Shown here: positions 18,520 through 25,903 of the stretch, in pieces
Layout: every line of letters starts with the position of its first letter
Numbering within the stretch: position 1 is the stretch's first letter
Source of the DNA: a bacterium D16-51
Lineage (GTDB): Bacteria; Bacillota; Clostridia; Lachnospirales; Lachnospiraceae
Assembly: GCA_003612285.1 (NCBI GenBank)
Contig: RAYE01000006.1
Coordinates: 52,486-116,485 of the forward strand
Reading direction: 5' to 3'
Length of the DNA stretch: 64,000 nt
Notes under the pieces: model-generated
The model's database searches: none
Told to the model about the DNA's origin: nothing
Seen by the model: only the letters and a program-made list of their open reading frames with translations
Position numbers and translations under genes: made by a program

Positions 18520-18561
18520 TATCACACAAATTAAAAAATTAAGACAAGGAGTGACAAAGCC

Positions 18562-19344
18562 GTGAAAATAGTAGTATGTGTAAAGCAGGTTCCAGATACC
18601 AAGGGCGGGGTTAAGTTTAATCCGGATGGAACACTGGACAGAGGTGCAATGCTTGCCATTATGAACCCTGATGATAAAGCAGGTTTGGAAGCAGCGCTTA
18701 GATTAAAAGATGAGTATGGTGCAGAAGTTACCGTTTTGACAATGGGACTTCCAAAGGCAGAAGAAGTACTTCGTGAAGCAATGGCTATGGGTGCCGATAA
18801 GGGCATTCTTGTAACGGACAGAGTGTTGGGCGGTGCTGACACATGGGCAACTTCCACAACTCTTGCTGGTGCACTTAGAAACCTTGAATATGACTTAATT
18901 ATCACCGGCCGTCAGGCGATTGACGGAGATACAGCACAGGTTGGCCCACAGATTTCTGAGCATCTTGACCTTCCGGTTATTTCCTATGCAAAGGATATCA
19001 AGATTGAGGGCGACAGTGTTGTAGTTGAGCGCCAGTATGATGACAGATATCATGTATTAAAGGCTAAAATGCCTTGCCTGGTTACAGCTCTTTCTGAATT
19101 AAATGAGCCTCGTTATATGACTCCTGGCGGGATCTTTGATGCTTATGACGCTGAGATTACCGTATGGGGCAGAAAAGACTTAAAAGATGTTGATGATGCA
19201 AACCTTGGCTTGAATGGTTCACCAACAAAGATTGCAAAAGCTTCTGATAAAGTCCGTAAAGGGGCTGGCGAGAAGGTTGAGCTGGATGCAGACGAGTCTG
19301 TTGCATACATCATGGGCAAATTAAAAGAGAAACATGTAATCTAA
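18562..19344 (+). CDS. etfB: Electron-transfer flavoprotein, beta subunit
   Basis: Small subunit of the Bcd-associated bifurcating flavoprotein; takes electrons from NADH. At 260 residues it begins 'MKIVVCVKQVPDTKG' and contains 'IITGRQAIDGDTAQVGPQISEHLDLP', both characteristic. It lies 42 bases after bcd with AAGGAG upstream and is followed at once by etfA. The bcd-etfB-etfA order is the usual clostridial one. Confidence 0.95.
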   Translation: MKIVVCVKQVPDTKGGVKFNPDGTLDRGAMLAIMNPDDKAGLEAALRLKDEYGAEVTVLTMGLPKAEEVLREAMAMGADKGILVTDRVLGGADTWATSTTLAGALRNLEYDLIITGRQAIDGDTAQVGPQISEHLDLPVISYAKDIKIEGDSVVVERQYDDRYHVLKAKMPCLVTALSELNEPRYMTPGGIFDAYDAEITVWGRKDLKDVDDANLGLNGSPTKIAKASDKVRKGAGEKVELDADESVAYIMGKLKEKHVI

Positions 19345-19370
19345 TAATATAAGGAAAAGTGGTGACTAAA

Positions 19371-20408
19371 ATGGGTTTAGAAGAATATAAGGGTGTCTAT
19401 GTCTTTGCACAGCAGGTAGACAATGAATTAAGCGGTATCGCTTTTGAATTACTTGGCAAGGCAAAAGAGCTTGCCGGTGACTTAAATACTGACGTTACAG
19501 CAGTCCTGATTGGTTCTGGTGTAAAAGGTCTTGCTGACCAGTTAGCAGAATATGGCGCAGATAAGGTTATCGTAGTAGATGACCCAGAATTAAAAGAATA
19601 CAGGACAGAGCCATATGCACATGCTTTATCATCTGTTATTAACGAATATAAGCCGGAAATCGTATTGGTAGGTGCTACGGCAATTGGCCGTGACTTAGGC
19701 CCCCGTGTATCTGCAAGGGTAGCTACAGGCCTGACTGCTGACTGTACGGTACTTGAGATTGGTGACTTCCCTCTTAATCCGATTCCAGGGCAGGAGCAGA
19801 AACATAACCAGTTATTGATGACACGTCCTGCATTTGGCGGAAATACAATCGCTACAATTGCATGCCCGGATAACCGTCCTCAGATGGCAACAGTACGTCC
19901 AGGCGTTATGCAGAAGCGTGAGCCGGTTGCAGGCGCTAAGGCAGAAGTAATCGACTACAATCCTGGATTTACTCCAGACCACAAATATGTTGAAATCGTT
20001 GATATTGTAAAAGAGCTTTCTGATACAGTAGACATTATGGATGCTAAGATTCTTGTATCTGGCGGCCGTGGTGTTGGCAGCCCAGAAAACTTTAAGATTC
20101 TGGAAGACCTTGCAGCAGCAATTGGCGGTACGGTAAGCTGCTCCCGTGCTGTTGTGGACAGCGGCTGGAAGCCAAAAGAACTGCAGGTTGGACAGACTGG
20201 TAAGACAGTCCGCCCAAATGTATATTTTGCAATTGGTATTTCTGGTGCAATCCAGCATACAGCAGGTATGGAAGAGTCTGACATTATCGTTGCTATCAAT
20301 AAAGACAGCAATGCACCGATTTTCGATGTAGCTGATTATGGTATAGTTGGCGATTTGAATAAGATTGTTCCAAAGCTGACAGAGGAATTAAAGAAAGTAG
20401 TTAAATAA
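19371..20408 (+). CDS. etfA: Electron-transfer flavoprotein, alpha subunit
   Basis: Large subunit of the flavoprotein. The C-terminal FAD domain shows 'VSGGRGVGSPENFKILEDLA', 'SRAVVDSGW', 'QVGQTGKTVRPNVYFAIGISGAIQHTAGM' and 'IVAINKDSNAPIFDVADYGIVGDL'. The start is uncertain: ATG 19371 gives the usual MGLEEYKGVYVF beginning, but in-frame GTG codons at 19359 and 19362 lie closer to AAGG; the choice changes only three or four residues. It ends the operon, followed by a terminator. Confidence 0.94.
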   Translation: MGLEEYKGVYVFAQQVDNELSGIAFELLGKAKELAGDLNTDVTAVLIGSGVKGLADQLAEYGADKVIVVDDPELKEYRTEPYAHALSSVINEYKPEIVLVGATAIGRDLGPRVSARVATGLTADCTVLEIGDFPLNPIPGQEQKHNQLLMTRPAFGGNTIATIACPDNRPQMATVRPGVMQKREPVAGAKAEVIDYNPGFTPDHKYVEIVDIVKELSDTVDIMDAKILVSGGRGVGSPENFKILEDLAAAIGGTVSCSRAVVDSGWKPKELQVGQTGKTVRPNVYFAIGISGAIQHTAGMEESDIIVAINKDSNAPIFDVADYGIVGDLNKIVPKLTEELKKVVK

Positions 20409-20469
20409 TTTCTACCTGTGCGGCTGCAAAAGCAGACGCAGGAGCGTAAGTGCGGATTTTGCGAATGTA

Positions 20470-20498
20470 GGGGCAGTGTGGTATACACTGCCCCTTTT
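20470..20498 (+). terminator. Terminator of the butyrate operon
   Basis: GGGGCAGTGT and ACACTGCCCC form a perfect 10-bp stem with a short loop, followed by four T. Confidence 0.88.
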
Positions 20499-20516
20499 AT
20501 GCTGTAAAATATTTCG

Positions 20517-20545
20517 TTGATTATTACAGCATCTTGGGATATAAT
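20517..20545 (+). promoter_or_regulatory. Promoter of the Phd/ParE-type locus
   Basis: TTGATT and TATAAT are separated by 17 bases, about 48 bases before the antitoxin start codon. The promoter appears intact although the genes are broken. Confidence 0.7.
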
Positions 20546-20592
20546 ATAAAAGAGAAATATTATGGTTTGAATTTGAAAGGAATGGTTTATCT

Positions 20593-21054
20593 ATGGCAAG
20601 TATTTTACCAGTGTCAGATTTAAGAAATTATTACTAAGGCGGTTAAATATCGAATGGATTTTACGCAGAATAAATTTCTATCTGCAAGGCGGAAGATTGA
20701 GCTGTAGCGAGTGCTACAGCGATTGATGGTGCTAGATGTCCGGTGGACATCTGTTAAGCACGGACCGTAGCGGAGCGTAGACCAACGCAGCAGATAAAAA
20801 TTTAGGCAAGTAAAAACATCGACATTTAACCGCCTTAGTAATATAATGAGGTTTTAAAGAATTGTCAGATCGGAGAGCCTGTGTTCCTGACTAAAAATGG
20901 CAGGGGTAGATTTGTGGTAATGGATATAGAAGATTATGAGCGTGATAAAGCAGAAAAAAAGTTACTGGAGAAACTGCATGAGGCAGAACAAGCTGTTAAG
21001 GATGGGAATGGATGGCTAACAATGGACGAATTAAAGGCCGAGGTTGGGGAGTAA
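20593..21054 (+). pseudogene. Phd/YefM-type antitoxin, interrupted by a 211-bp element
   Basis: As it stands the gene reads MASILPVSDLRNYY and stops at 20637. Removing the 211-bp element (20631-20841) and one copy of the flanking TA restores one 82-residue frame that continues NEVLKNCQIGEPVFLTKNGRGRFVVMDIEDY and ends at 21054. This has the Phd/YefM plan: 'VSDLRNYNEVL' DNA-binding start, 'GEPVFLTKNGRGRFVVMD' core and an acidic toxin-binding tail 'NGWLTMDELKAEVGE'. A GAAAGGA site precedes the start. The insertion cuts near the N-terminus, so no functional antitoxin is expected. The toxin remnant starts 4 bases after the stop. Confidence 0.88.
20631..20841. mobile_element. 211-bp MITE-like element in the antitoxin gene
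   Basis: The ends TTACTAAGGCGGTTAAAT and ATTTAACCGCCTTAGTAA are exact inverted repeats, and pairing continues to TCGA with one mismatch. TA flanks both sides (20629-20630 and 20842-20843), the duplication expected for IS630/Tc1-mariner-type transposition. No coding capacity. Inner motifs GCAAGGCGGAAGA and CAACGCAGC resemble those in the 46531-46689 element. Confidence 0.88.
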
Positions 21055-21058
21055 ATTT

Positions 21059-21425
21059 ATGATGAAATTACGAATCAATCCGATAGTGGCTGAGGATTTA
21101 AAAACTATTAAGAATTTTATTCTCGCGTATGCAACGAGCCAAACGCAATGCTTGCAAGGAACTGAAAGTTCCTTTGCACTTGGCGACTGCAGAAGATAAT
21201 GCCGATAAAGCATTAGAGACGGTTCAGGAGATTTATAGGCAGTTTGAGAATATACAGAGGTTTCCTTATATTGGTGTAGATTTGTCTATACGTGTAAGCT
21301 TTAAGACGGATTATAAGTATGTGGTGTGGAATGATTATGTTATGTTGTATAAGGCTGCTATAGAGGTAGTTGAGATTTACCGGGTGGTGAATCGGTATCA
21401 AGATATTACAAAGATTTTTAGTTGA
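21059..21425 (+). pseudogene. ParE/RelE-family toxin, interrupted by a structured repeat
   Basis: The frame opens MMKLRINPIVAEDLKTIKNF, typical of ParE toxins, then runs into a dispersed repeat (21116-21190) and stops just after it. Downstream, in the +1 frame, the rest of the toxin is clear: 'EDNADKALETVQEIYRQFENIQRFPYIGVDLSIRV' and 'YKYVVWNDYVMLYKAAIEVVEIYRVVNRYQDITKIF'. An ATG inside the repeat (21129) opens the second part, but no ribosome site is seen there and the first helix would be repeat-encoded. I judge the toxin inactive. Its partner antitoxin is also broken, by a different element. Confidence 0.85.
21116..21190 (-). repeat. Dispersed structured repeat, copy inside the toxin
   Basis: 75 bases match, in reverse orientation, the elements at 43622-43712 and 57308-57398, apart from the missing GTCAAATACCCCGCGC end. 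The core is a hairpin, AAGGAACT TTC AGTTCCTT, within a wider GCCAA/TTGGC stem. Confidence 0.9.
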
Positions 21426-21433
21426 GGCAGTGT

Positions 21434-21541
21434 AATTTATACTGCACGTCGGATAGATTTATAGTTATCAACTATAATGAAAGACCGCCAGCTATATTTT
21501 TGCTTCGGATAGATTGGTAAATTCTGGCGGTCTTGAGTACA
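21434..21541 (+). repeat. About 105-bp structured repeat, copy 2
   Basis: Related along its length to 17187-17290 and in the same orientation. The stem is GACCGCCAG / CTGGCGGTC, here fully paired, and a TTATAGTT/AACTATAA hairpin precedes it. Compensating C/T differences in the stem suggest the structure is kept. Confidence 0.75.
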
Positions 21542-21656
21542 ATTAAGTGCCTAAAATATTTTAAAATAGAAAATGAATAATGACATTTTTTTATGTCATA
21601 GGAAATTGCGCTGTTACATAGTGGTTGTCGACAAGAATTGCGAAGCAATTCTTGCT

Positions 21657-21686
21657 AGGGCACCAGCGCTGGCGGTGCCCTTTTTT
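21657..21686 (+). terminator. Terminator downstream of the dead TA locus
   Basis: AGGGCACC and GGTGCCCT enclose a nine-base loop and are followed by six T on the plus strand. It touches the stop codon of the converging ABC permease gene. Confidence 0.75.
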
Positions 21687-22437
21687 AGGTCCAGTCTTTC
21701 TTACTGTATAAGACAGCTCCAGTGGCAGTACATATGGCTGTAGTCATGCCAAGGATAAGGAGTTCTTTGCTATGCATCCCCAATGCGTCTCCGGCAAAAA
21801 TTCCCTGCATTAAATCGACAGCATGTGTCATTGGCAATATGTCAGCGATTTTTTTCATTGTTTCCGGGAACAGCATATCCGGGATGGTTGCGCCGGATAA
21901 AAACAGCATGATGAAGTAGAAGAGGTAGCAAAGTAAGTTTGTGCTCCTTACATCCTGCCCGATTGCAGTGAATAGAAATCCCATGGAAAACATTGCTGCA
22001 ATGGAAAAAAGAAGGCTGATGCAGACGGAAAGGAACGTGCCATTGATCTGTATATTGTAAAGGAGTTTTCCTGCAGCTAATAATATGGAAATTCCTATTA
22101 GTGTCATTATAAAATTGACAAAGACCTGCGCTAGCATGATATTTATTTTTCCTACTGGCGTGGCGTCAAATCTTTTGTAGATTTTTTTCTCTTTATAATC
22201 TGATAAAGTAAGCGGGAGCGACATTAAGCCGGTAACACCTGTTACCATAACAGAATATGCCGGTACGCAGATATCCATCATTTTACTGTCTGCCCCTTCG
22301 TAAATTGGCGTATTCCCATAGATGCCGCCAAATAAAAGAAGCATTAACAGTGGAAATACAAGCGTAAAGAAAAAGCTAAAAAAATTCCTTACATATAAAC
22401 GCAGTTCCATATTGCTAATAACCATAAATTGATTCAT
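21685..22437 (-). CDS. ABC-2-type exporter permease
   Basis: Membrane subunit of an ABC exporter, 250 residues with about six hydrophobic helices. The start at 22437 is set by GAGGG just upstream and gives MNQFMVISNMELRLYVRNFF, a normal permease start. 'RFDATPVGKINIMLAQ' and the late 'FLSGATIPDMLFPETMKKIADILPMTHAVDLMQG' are characteristic of ABC-2 proteins. The ATPase gene lies just upstream on the same strand. Substrate unknown; the LytTR/DUF3021 neighbours suggest a regulated drug or peptide exporter. Confidence 0.88.
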   Translation of the reverse strand: MNQFMVISNMELRLYVRNFFSFFFTLVFPLLMLLLFGGIYGNTPIYEGADSKMMDICVPAYSVMVTGVTGLMSLPLTLSDYKEKKIYKRFDATPVGKINIMLAQVFVNFIMTLIGISILLAAGKLLYNIQINGTFLSVCISLLFSIAAMFSMGFLFTAIGQDVRSTNLLCYLFYFIMLFLSGATIPDMLFPETMKKIADILPMTHAVDLMQGIFAGDALGMHSKELLILGMTTAICTATGAVLYSKKDWT

Positions 22438-22545
22438 AGTATCCCTCTTTTCTACGCATGTTTTTTGTGTATTCCGGGTTTGTGCCAGATGCGCGCAGAC
22501 ACAAATCCCGCATGTGGAAAATATATTTTTCACATGATCCCCTCC
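22438..22545 (-). repeat. Dispersed structured leader, copy C (before the ABC permease)
   Basis: On the minus strand it reads GTGAAAAATATATTTTCCAC, then a TTTGTGTCTGCGC...GCACAAA stem, then GTAGAAAAGAGGGATACTATG, which carries the permease ribosome site. It is closely similar to copy B before the ATPase gene and partly overlaps the ATPase 3' end. Confidence 0.65.
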
Positions 22546-23303
22546 ATAGTAAGTCCTGTTGTTTTTGGCGCTATCATTAAATAGAGCCGCTCTAACGGGA
22601 GGTTTTCCTCCCATTCTTCCTGTGGAACCTGGCTTTTTACATATTCCCGGAATCCTTGTTTCGTCCCTAAGAATTTTTGTTTCCCTTTTTCCAGGTAGAG
22701 GATTTTATCGGCAAGCGTCTCTACTTCATCCAGGTAATGGGAAACCATGATAATGGCTACGCCGTTTTCTTTGATATTGCCAAAGCCGGCCCACATATTC
22801 TGCCTTACTTCCGGGTCAAGCCCTGTTGTTAATTCGTCTAAAACTAAAAGTTTTGGGCGTCCCATAAGGGAAAGCAGGATAGAAAGGCGCTGTTTTTCGC
22901 CGCCGGACAGTTTATGGACCGGGCGTTTCCTTTTTTCCTCAAGCCCAAGCTGTTTTAACAATAGTTCCCAATTGGCAGGCCTGTCGTAAAAGCTTGCAAA
23001 GAGCCTGCATTGTTCCTCTACTTTGATTTTCGGCGGATATTCTGCTTCCTGCAGCTGGACGCCCATTTCTTTATATACTTCCTGGCGGTGCAGCCAGGGG
23101 TCTTTCCCAAAAACCTCAATAGAGCCGCTGTCTGGTTTTCGTAAGCCTTCTATGCATTCTACAGTAGAAGTTTTCCCGGAGCCATTTTGCCCGATGACTG
23201 CCAGGATTTCCCCGGGGGTTACAGAAAATGAAACATTCTGGACTGCTTTTACGCTTTTATAGGACAGGTTTAGGTTTTGTACTTGTACAATTGTCTGTGG
23301 CAT
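22530..23303 (-). CDS. ABC transporter ATP-binding protein
   Basis: Energises the adjacent permease. The ATG at 23303 (MPQTIVQVQNLNLSYK) is chosen for the GAGG site; it gives 257 residues. Walker A is GQNGSGKTS (about residues 38-46), the signature is LSGGEKQRLS and Walker B is LLVLDELTTGLD, followed by the switch His in 'VSHYLDEVETLADKI'. Here the D-loop side reads DELT rather than DEPT, a minor change. It is divergent from the LytTR regulator gene and probably controlled by it. Confidence 0.93.
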   Translation of the reverse strand: MPQTIVQVQNLNLSYKSVKAVQNVSFSVTPGEILAVIGQNGSGKTSTVECIEGLRKPDSGSIEVFGKDPWLHRQEVYKEMGVQLQEAEYPPKIKVEEQCRLFASFYDRPANWELLLKQLGLEEKRKRPVHKLSGGEKQRLSILLSLMGRPKLLVLDELTTGLDPEVRQNMWAGFGNIKENGVAIIMVSHYLDEVETLADKILYLEKGKQKFLGTKQGFREYVKSQVPQEEWEENLPLERLYLMIAPKTTGLTMEGIM

Positions 23304-23410
23304 AGTAATCCTCATTTCTGCACACGTTCTTTGTGCGTAACAAATTTGTGACAAGTGTGCGCAGACACAAATTTGCGTGTGAAAAATGTATTTTCCACAC
23401 TGATTCCATC
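23304..23410 (-). repeat. Dispersed structured leader, copy B (before the ABC ATPase)
   Basis: On the minus strand the order is GTGGAAAATACATTTTTCAC, TTTGTGTCTGCGC...CACAAA, then GTGCAGAAATGAGG, which is the ribosome site of the ATPase gene. The same order occurs upstream of the BlaI-like gene and the ABC permease. Confidence 0.65.
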
Positions 23411-23614
23411 CATTCCTGAAGCCTGTAGGCTATCTGCAGGCTTTATGCTTAGGAACTGTATGCAAATGATATAGGTTATTTGCATACAAGTTCCTTATGG
23501 GCTTATTCTATCGTCCGTTCTGAAAATAAACAATAGGTTTTGGGGGAGTGGCAGGCTGCCCTGTGCAAAAGGCAGGATTTCGTGTTCAAAATACAAACAT
23601 CTGATATCTGGTTA

Positions 23615-23623
23615 TGCTATAAT
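23615..23623 (+). promoter_or_regulatory. Extended -10 promoter of the LytTR gene
   Basis: TGCTATAAT matches the TGnTATAAT extended -10 consensus; no good -35 box is present. This is typical of promoters that rely on an activator or on the TGn contact. Confidence 0.5.
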
Positions 23624-23646
23624 AGACGCAGGAAGGAGGGGCGTGG

Positions 23647-24096
23647 ATGAAAGTAGAATGTAAAATCAGCACAGAATATAAGGAGCCATATGCAGTTCTC
23701 CATGTAAACAAGATGACCCAGGCAATTGCAGAAATTATTTCTATGTTGGGAAAAGAAGGGAGCGGTTCCTCTGCACTGATTGCGTCAAAAGAAAAGAAAA
23801 CATATTTTATAGAACCAGAAGAAATAGCATTAGTTCGTACAGAGGGAAGGGATATTGTCTGTTATGATAAATTAAAAAACAGGTATACCTTAGATAAGCC
23901 TTTATATGAAATGGAAAATATCCTGGATAACCATTTTGTACGGGTTTCAAAGTCGACTATAATTAATATCCGGGAAATCAACCATGTGGAGGCAGGGTTT
24001 AATGGGACAATGGAACTGGTCATGAAGAATGGTGTTACGGATTATATTTCTAGGAATTTCAGGAAATCGTTTAAAGAAAGGCTGGGATTGAAATGA
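23647..24096 (+). CDS. LytTR-domain DNA-binding regulator
   Basis: 149-residue transcription factor without a receiver domain. The C-terminal LytTR domain covers about residues 50-149 ('IEPEEIALVRTEGRDIVCYDKLKNRYTLDKPLYEMENIL', 'FVRVSKSTIINIREINHVE', 'YISRNFRKSFKERLGL'). The ribosome site is GGAGGGG. Its stop overlaps the start of the DUF3021 gene by four bases. LytTR plus small-membrane-protein pairs form regulatory systems in which the membrane protein restrains the factor; the divergent ABC exporter is the likely target. Confidence 0.88.
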   Translation: MKVECKISTEYKEPYAVLHVNKMTQAIAEIISMLGKEGSGSSALIASKEKKTYFIEPEEIALVRTEGRDIVCYDKLKNRYTLDKPLYEMENILDNHFVRVSKSTIINIREINHVEAGFNGTMELVMKNGVTDYISRNFRKSFKERLGLK

Positions 24097-24557
24097 AAAA
24101 TACGATACGGTTGATTATGAAATATATACTATGGGGTATATCTTTGGGATGCACCTCTTTTGTGATAATGTGCTTGTCCTTTTACCTTGGGGGCGGGGAT
24201 GAAATTTTAGCAGAGATATTTGAAGACTTTGGAAGGCAGTCTGCTGGTGCAATGCTAGTAGGGGTTGCATGTGGGGGGACAGCTGTCATTTACCAGTTCC
24301 AGCGCTTTTCATGGCATGTGCAGGTAATCATACATTTTTGTGTGGGGATGGGCGTGTTCTATCCTGTCGCCCTTTACCTTGGCTGGATTCCATTTTATCC
24401 TGGCAGGGTTCTTTATACAGTATTTCAATTTTTGGTATCCTGCAGCATATTTATGCTGATTTGGGCCTGCTTTTATCTGTTTAACCGGAAAGAAGCAAAA
24501 AAGATTAATAAAAGGCTGAGGGAACTTGAGCGGGATAATAACCAGCTGGGGGAATAG
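24093..24557 (+). CDS. DUF3021 membrane protein, partner of the LytTR regulator
   Basis: 154-residue protein with four predicted membrane helices and a charged C-terminal tail ('NRKEAKKINKRLRELERDNNQLGE') that may form a coiled coil in the cytosol. The size, topology and four-base overlap with an upstream LytTR gene match DUF3021. The likely role is a membrane-bound inhibitor or sensor that holds the LytTR factor; this is inference from the gene pair. Confidence 0.82.
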   Translation: MKNTIRLIMKYILWGISLGCTSFVIMCLSFYLGGGDEILAEIFEDFGRQSAGAMLVGVACGGTAVIYQFQRFSWHVQVIIHFCVGMGVFYPVALYLGWIPFYPGRVLYTVFQFLVSCSIFMLIWACFYLFNRKEAKKINKRLRELERDNNQLGE

Positions 24558-24619
24558 CTTAGCCAAAAAGGTTTTTAGACTGCGATTTTTAAGGCAAAAA
24601 CCATGAAGCGTCCAGGCTT

Positions 24620-24865
24620 ATGCTTGCTGCAGACAATGAAATTTCATTAATCGCTGACCGGGGCGGTACATTGCAGGAATGGAGCGGGACAGTCAGTAAC
24701 AATGCCTTATTTATTAAGATACTATTAGAACATATCCACAATGACATCTATTTGTTAAAATTCCGGGAGCAGTTCGGGAAAGAAGTATATAAGAGCCTGC
24801 TTTTAAATACAGCTTTTGAGGCAGGGCAGGAGGAGGAAGGCAATGTCATTCTACATTTTTGTTAA
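24620..24865 (+). CDS. Hypothetical small protein, possibly a gene remnant
   Basis: Open frame of 81 residues with ordinary composition ('LADNEISLIADRGG'-like start, 'NALFIKILLEHIHNDIYLLKFREQFGKEVYKSLLLNTAFEAGQEEEG'). There is no good ribosome site, so it may be the remaining part of a longer gene. I do not recognise it. Confidence 0.35.
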   Translation: MLAADNEISLIADRGGTLQEWSGTVSNNALFIKILLEHIHNDIYLLKFREQFGKEVYKSLLLNTAFEAGQEEEGNVILHFC

Positions 24866-24903
24866 CTTGTAAATTACAGTTTATGATATAAAAATTGGAT
24901 AAA

Positions 24904-24956
24904 CATCATATACTAAAGCGTACACTGTTGACAGTGTGTACACTTTAGTATATGAT
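24904..24956. promoter_or_regulatory. Palindromic operator containing a consensus promoter
   Basis: CATCATATACTAAAG-CG-TACACTG pairs with CAGTG-TGTACACTTTAGTATATGATG with one small bulge. The right half holds TTGACA (24928-24933), a 17-base spacer and TATGAT (24951-24956). A regulator dimer bound here would block the promoter, which is the classic layout for antitoxin autoregulation. Confidence 0.7.
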
Positions 24957-24980
24957 GGAGGTATAAAGGAGATGATAAAT

Positions 24981-25406
24981 ATGTTAATGGAACAAGCTAC
25001 AACTGTGAGAAAAGAGTGGAGTTCAGTTTGTGATAGTGTCATACATGAAAAACCTAAATTTATAAAACGTACCAGGGATAAAATGTGGTTTTCCAATTTG
25101 GAAACGATATCTGAACTTTTAGAAGCATATTATTTTACTGTTACGAGATATATTGAAAATGATGGTTCTGTTACTTTATCTCTTAATGAAATTGATCTTG
25201 TGGAAAATGGTAAAGATGAGCAGGAAGCACGTCTGAATATGGGGAAGGCTATATTAGAATATGCTGTGGATTATTATAATGAATATGAAATGTATTCACA
25301 TAGTCCCAATAGAAAGAAACATATCCCTTATATTTTCAAAGCATTGATTATAGATAATCCAGAAAAGATAGGAGATATGTTACAATGCCAAGATGGAAAG
25401 AACTAA
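24981..25406 (+). CDS. Probable type II antitoxin-like protein
   Basis: 141 residues. The second of three clustered ATGs (24972, 24981, 24987) is chosen because AAAGGAG ends at 24971. The protein has 'VRKEWSSVCDSVIHEKPKFIKRTRDKMWFSNLETISELL', a strand-rich core 'FTVTRYIENDGSVTLSLNEIDLVENG' and 'YYNEYEMYSHSPNRKKHIPYIFKALI', a pattern I recall from antitoxins paired with HicA-like toxins in Firmicutes. Its promoter is a palindrome and a toxin-like start codon overlaps its 3' end, which supports the TA reading. The last residues adjoin a repeat-element end. The family name is not certain. Confidence 0.6.
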   Translation: MLMEQATTVRKEWSSVCDSVIHEKPKFIKRTRDKMWFSNLETISELLEAYYFTVTRYIENDGSVTLSLNEIDLVENGKDEQEARLNMGKAILEYAVDYYNEYEMYSHSPNRKKHIPYIFKALIIDNPEKIGDMLQCQDGKN

Positions 25407-25414
25407 GTGTATGA
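25385..25414 (+). pseudogene. HicA-like toxin, truncated after about six codons by an element end
   Basis: An ATG overlaps the end of the antitoxin-like gene out of frame and reads MPRWKELSV, then stops. MPRWKEL is a familiar start for HicA-like toxins of this pairing. From about 25396 the DNA matches the terminal inverted repeat of the element at 46531-46689, and no toxin sequence is found beyond it. The toxin therefore seems destroyed while the antitoxin remains. The call depends on a very short match. Confidence 0.5.
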
Positions 25415-25436
25415 GGGACTAAGAAACGCTGTACTA
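25396..25436 (+). repeat. Solo terminal repeat of the 46.5-kb MITE family
   Basis: ACTAAGTGTATGAGGGACT and AAGAAACGCTGTACTAG, contiguous here, are identical to the right end of the 46531-46689 element, including the TA at the border. The rest of the element is missing, so this is a deletion derivative. Confidence 0.8.
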
Positions 25437-25903
25437 GATGCTTTTTTAATGAAGGGGCATAGGGAACAGAGCGTAACAGTTCAGCCTTCCATAAAATGCG
25501 AGGATTTTTGACATGCTTTTTGTCAAAAATATGAGTTTTACGGTGCCATTTTGTACGCATTTTGTGCAAAATTGTACATCAACAGTGCTGAAAGCACTGC
25601 TGTGTAACTATGAAGCCGCAAGGCTGAATAGTTACAACAGAGCTGGAATTGTCAGAAAATGGATAGACTTTGCAGCCTGGTTATGCTATACTGAATATAA
25701 TAATGTGTTTTATGTGTAGTCCTGGAAAGTTGATGAAAAATAGTAAAAAATTATGCTATATAAATGACTGCAGCGAGGGGATAAAAAATGCTTTCTCTGA
25801 GCTGCGTCCGGACAGTGGTTAGAAAAAATATGGCAAAAAGCCAGTGGAATAAGGGCTTGGGAGCAGCCGGGAGGATATTTTCATTATTGGGAGGTGATGA
25901 TAT
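25415..25903. other. Repeat-rich gap without a recognisable gene
   Basis: 489 bases. It holds a palindrome TTTTTGACA/TGTCAAAAA (25505-25529, related to 4978-5001), nested hairpins CAGTGCT/AGCACTG and GTAACTAT..AGCC/GGCT..ATAGTTAC (about 25580-25636), and CTGGTTATGCTATACT near 25678, which resembles the LytTR promoter region. Small frames here fall on these palindromes and are not supported. Confidence 0.55.

Larger units (their letters stand above)
23304..23646. other. Control region between the ABC exporter and its LytTR regulator
   Basis: 343 bases without a gene. It holds the repeat-type leader of the ATPase gene (23304-23410), an inverted repeat AGGAACT-GTATGCAAAT / ATTTGCATAC-AGTTCCT at 23451-23495, and an extended -10 promoter for the regulator near 23615. 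Confidence 0.65.

Noticed and set aside
25513..25719. 68-residue plus-strand frame in the repeat-rich gap
   Set aside because: It runs across nested palindromes (GTAACTAT...ATAGTTAC) and lacks a ribosome site.
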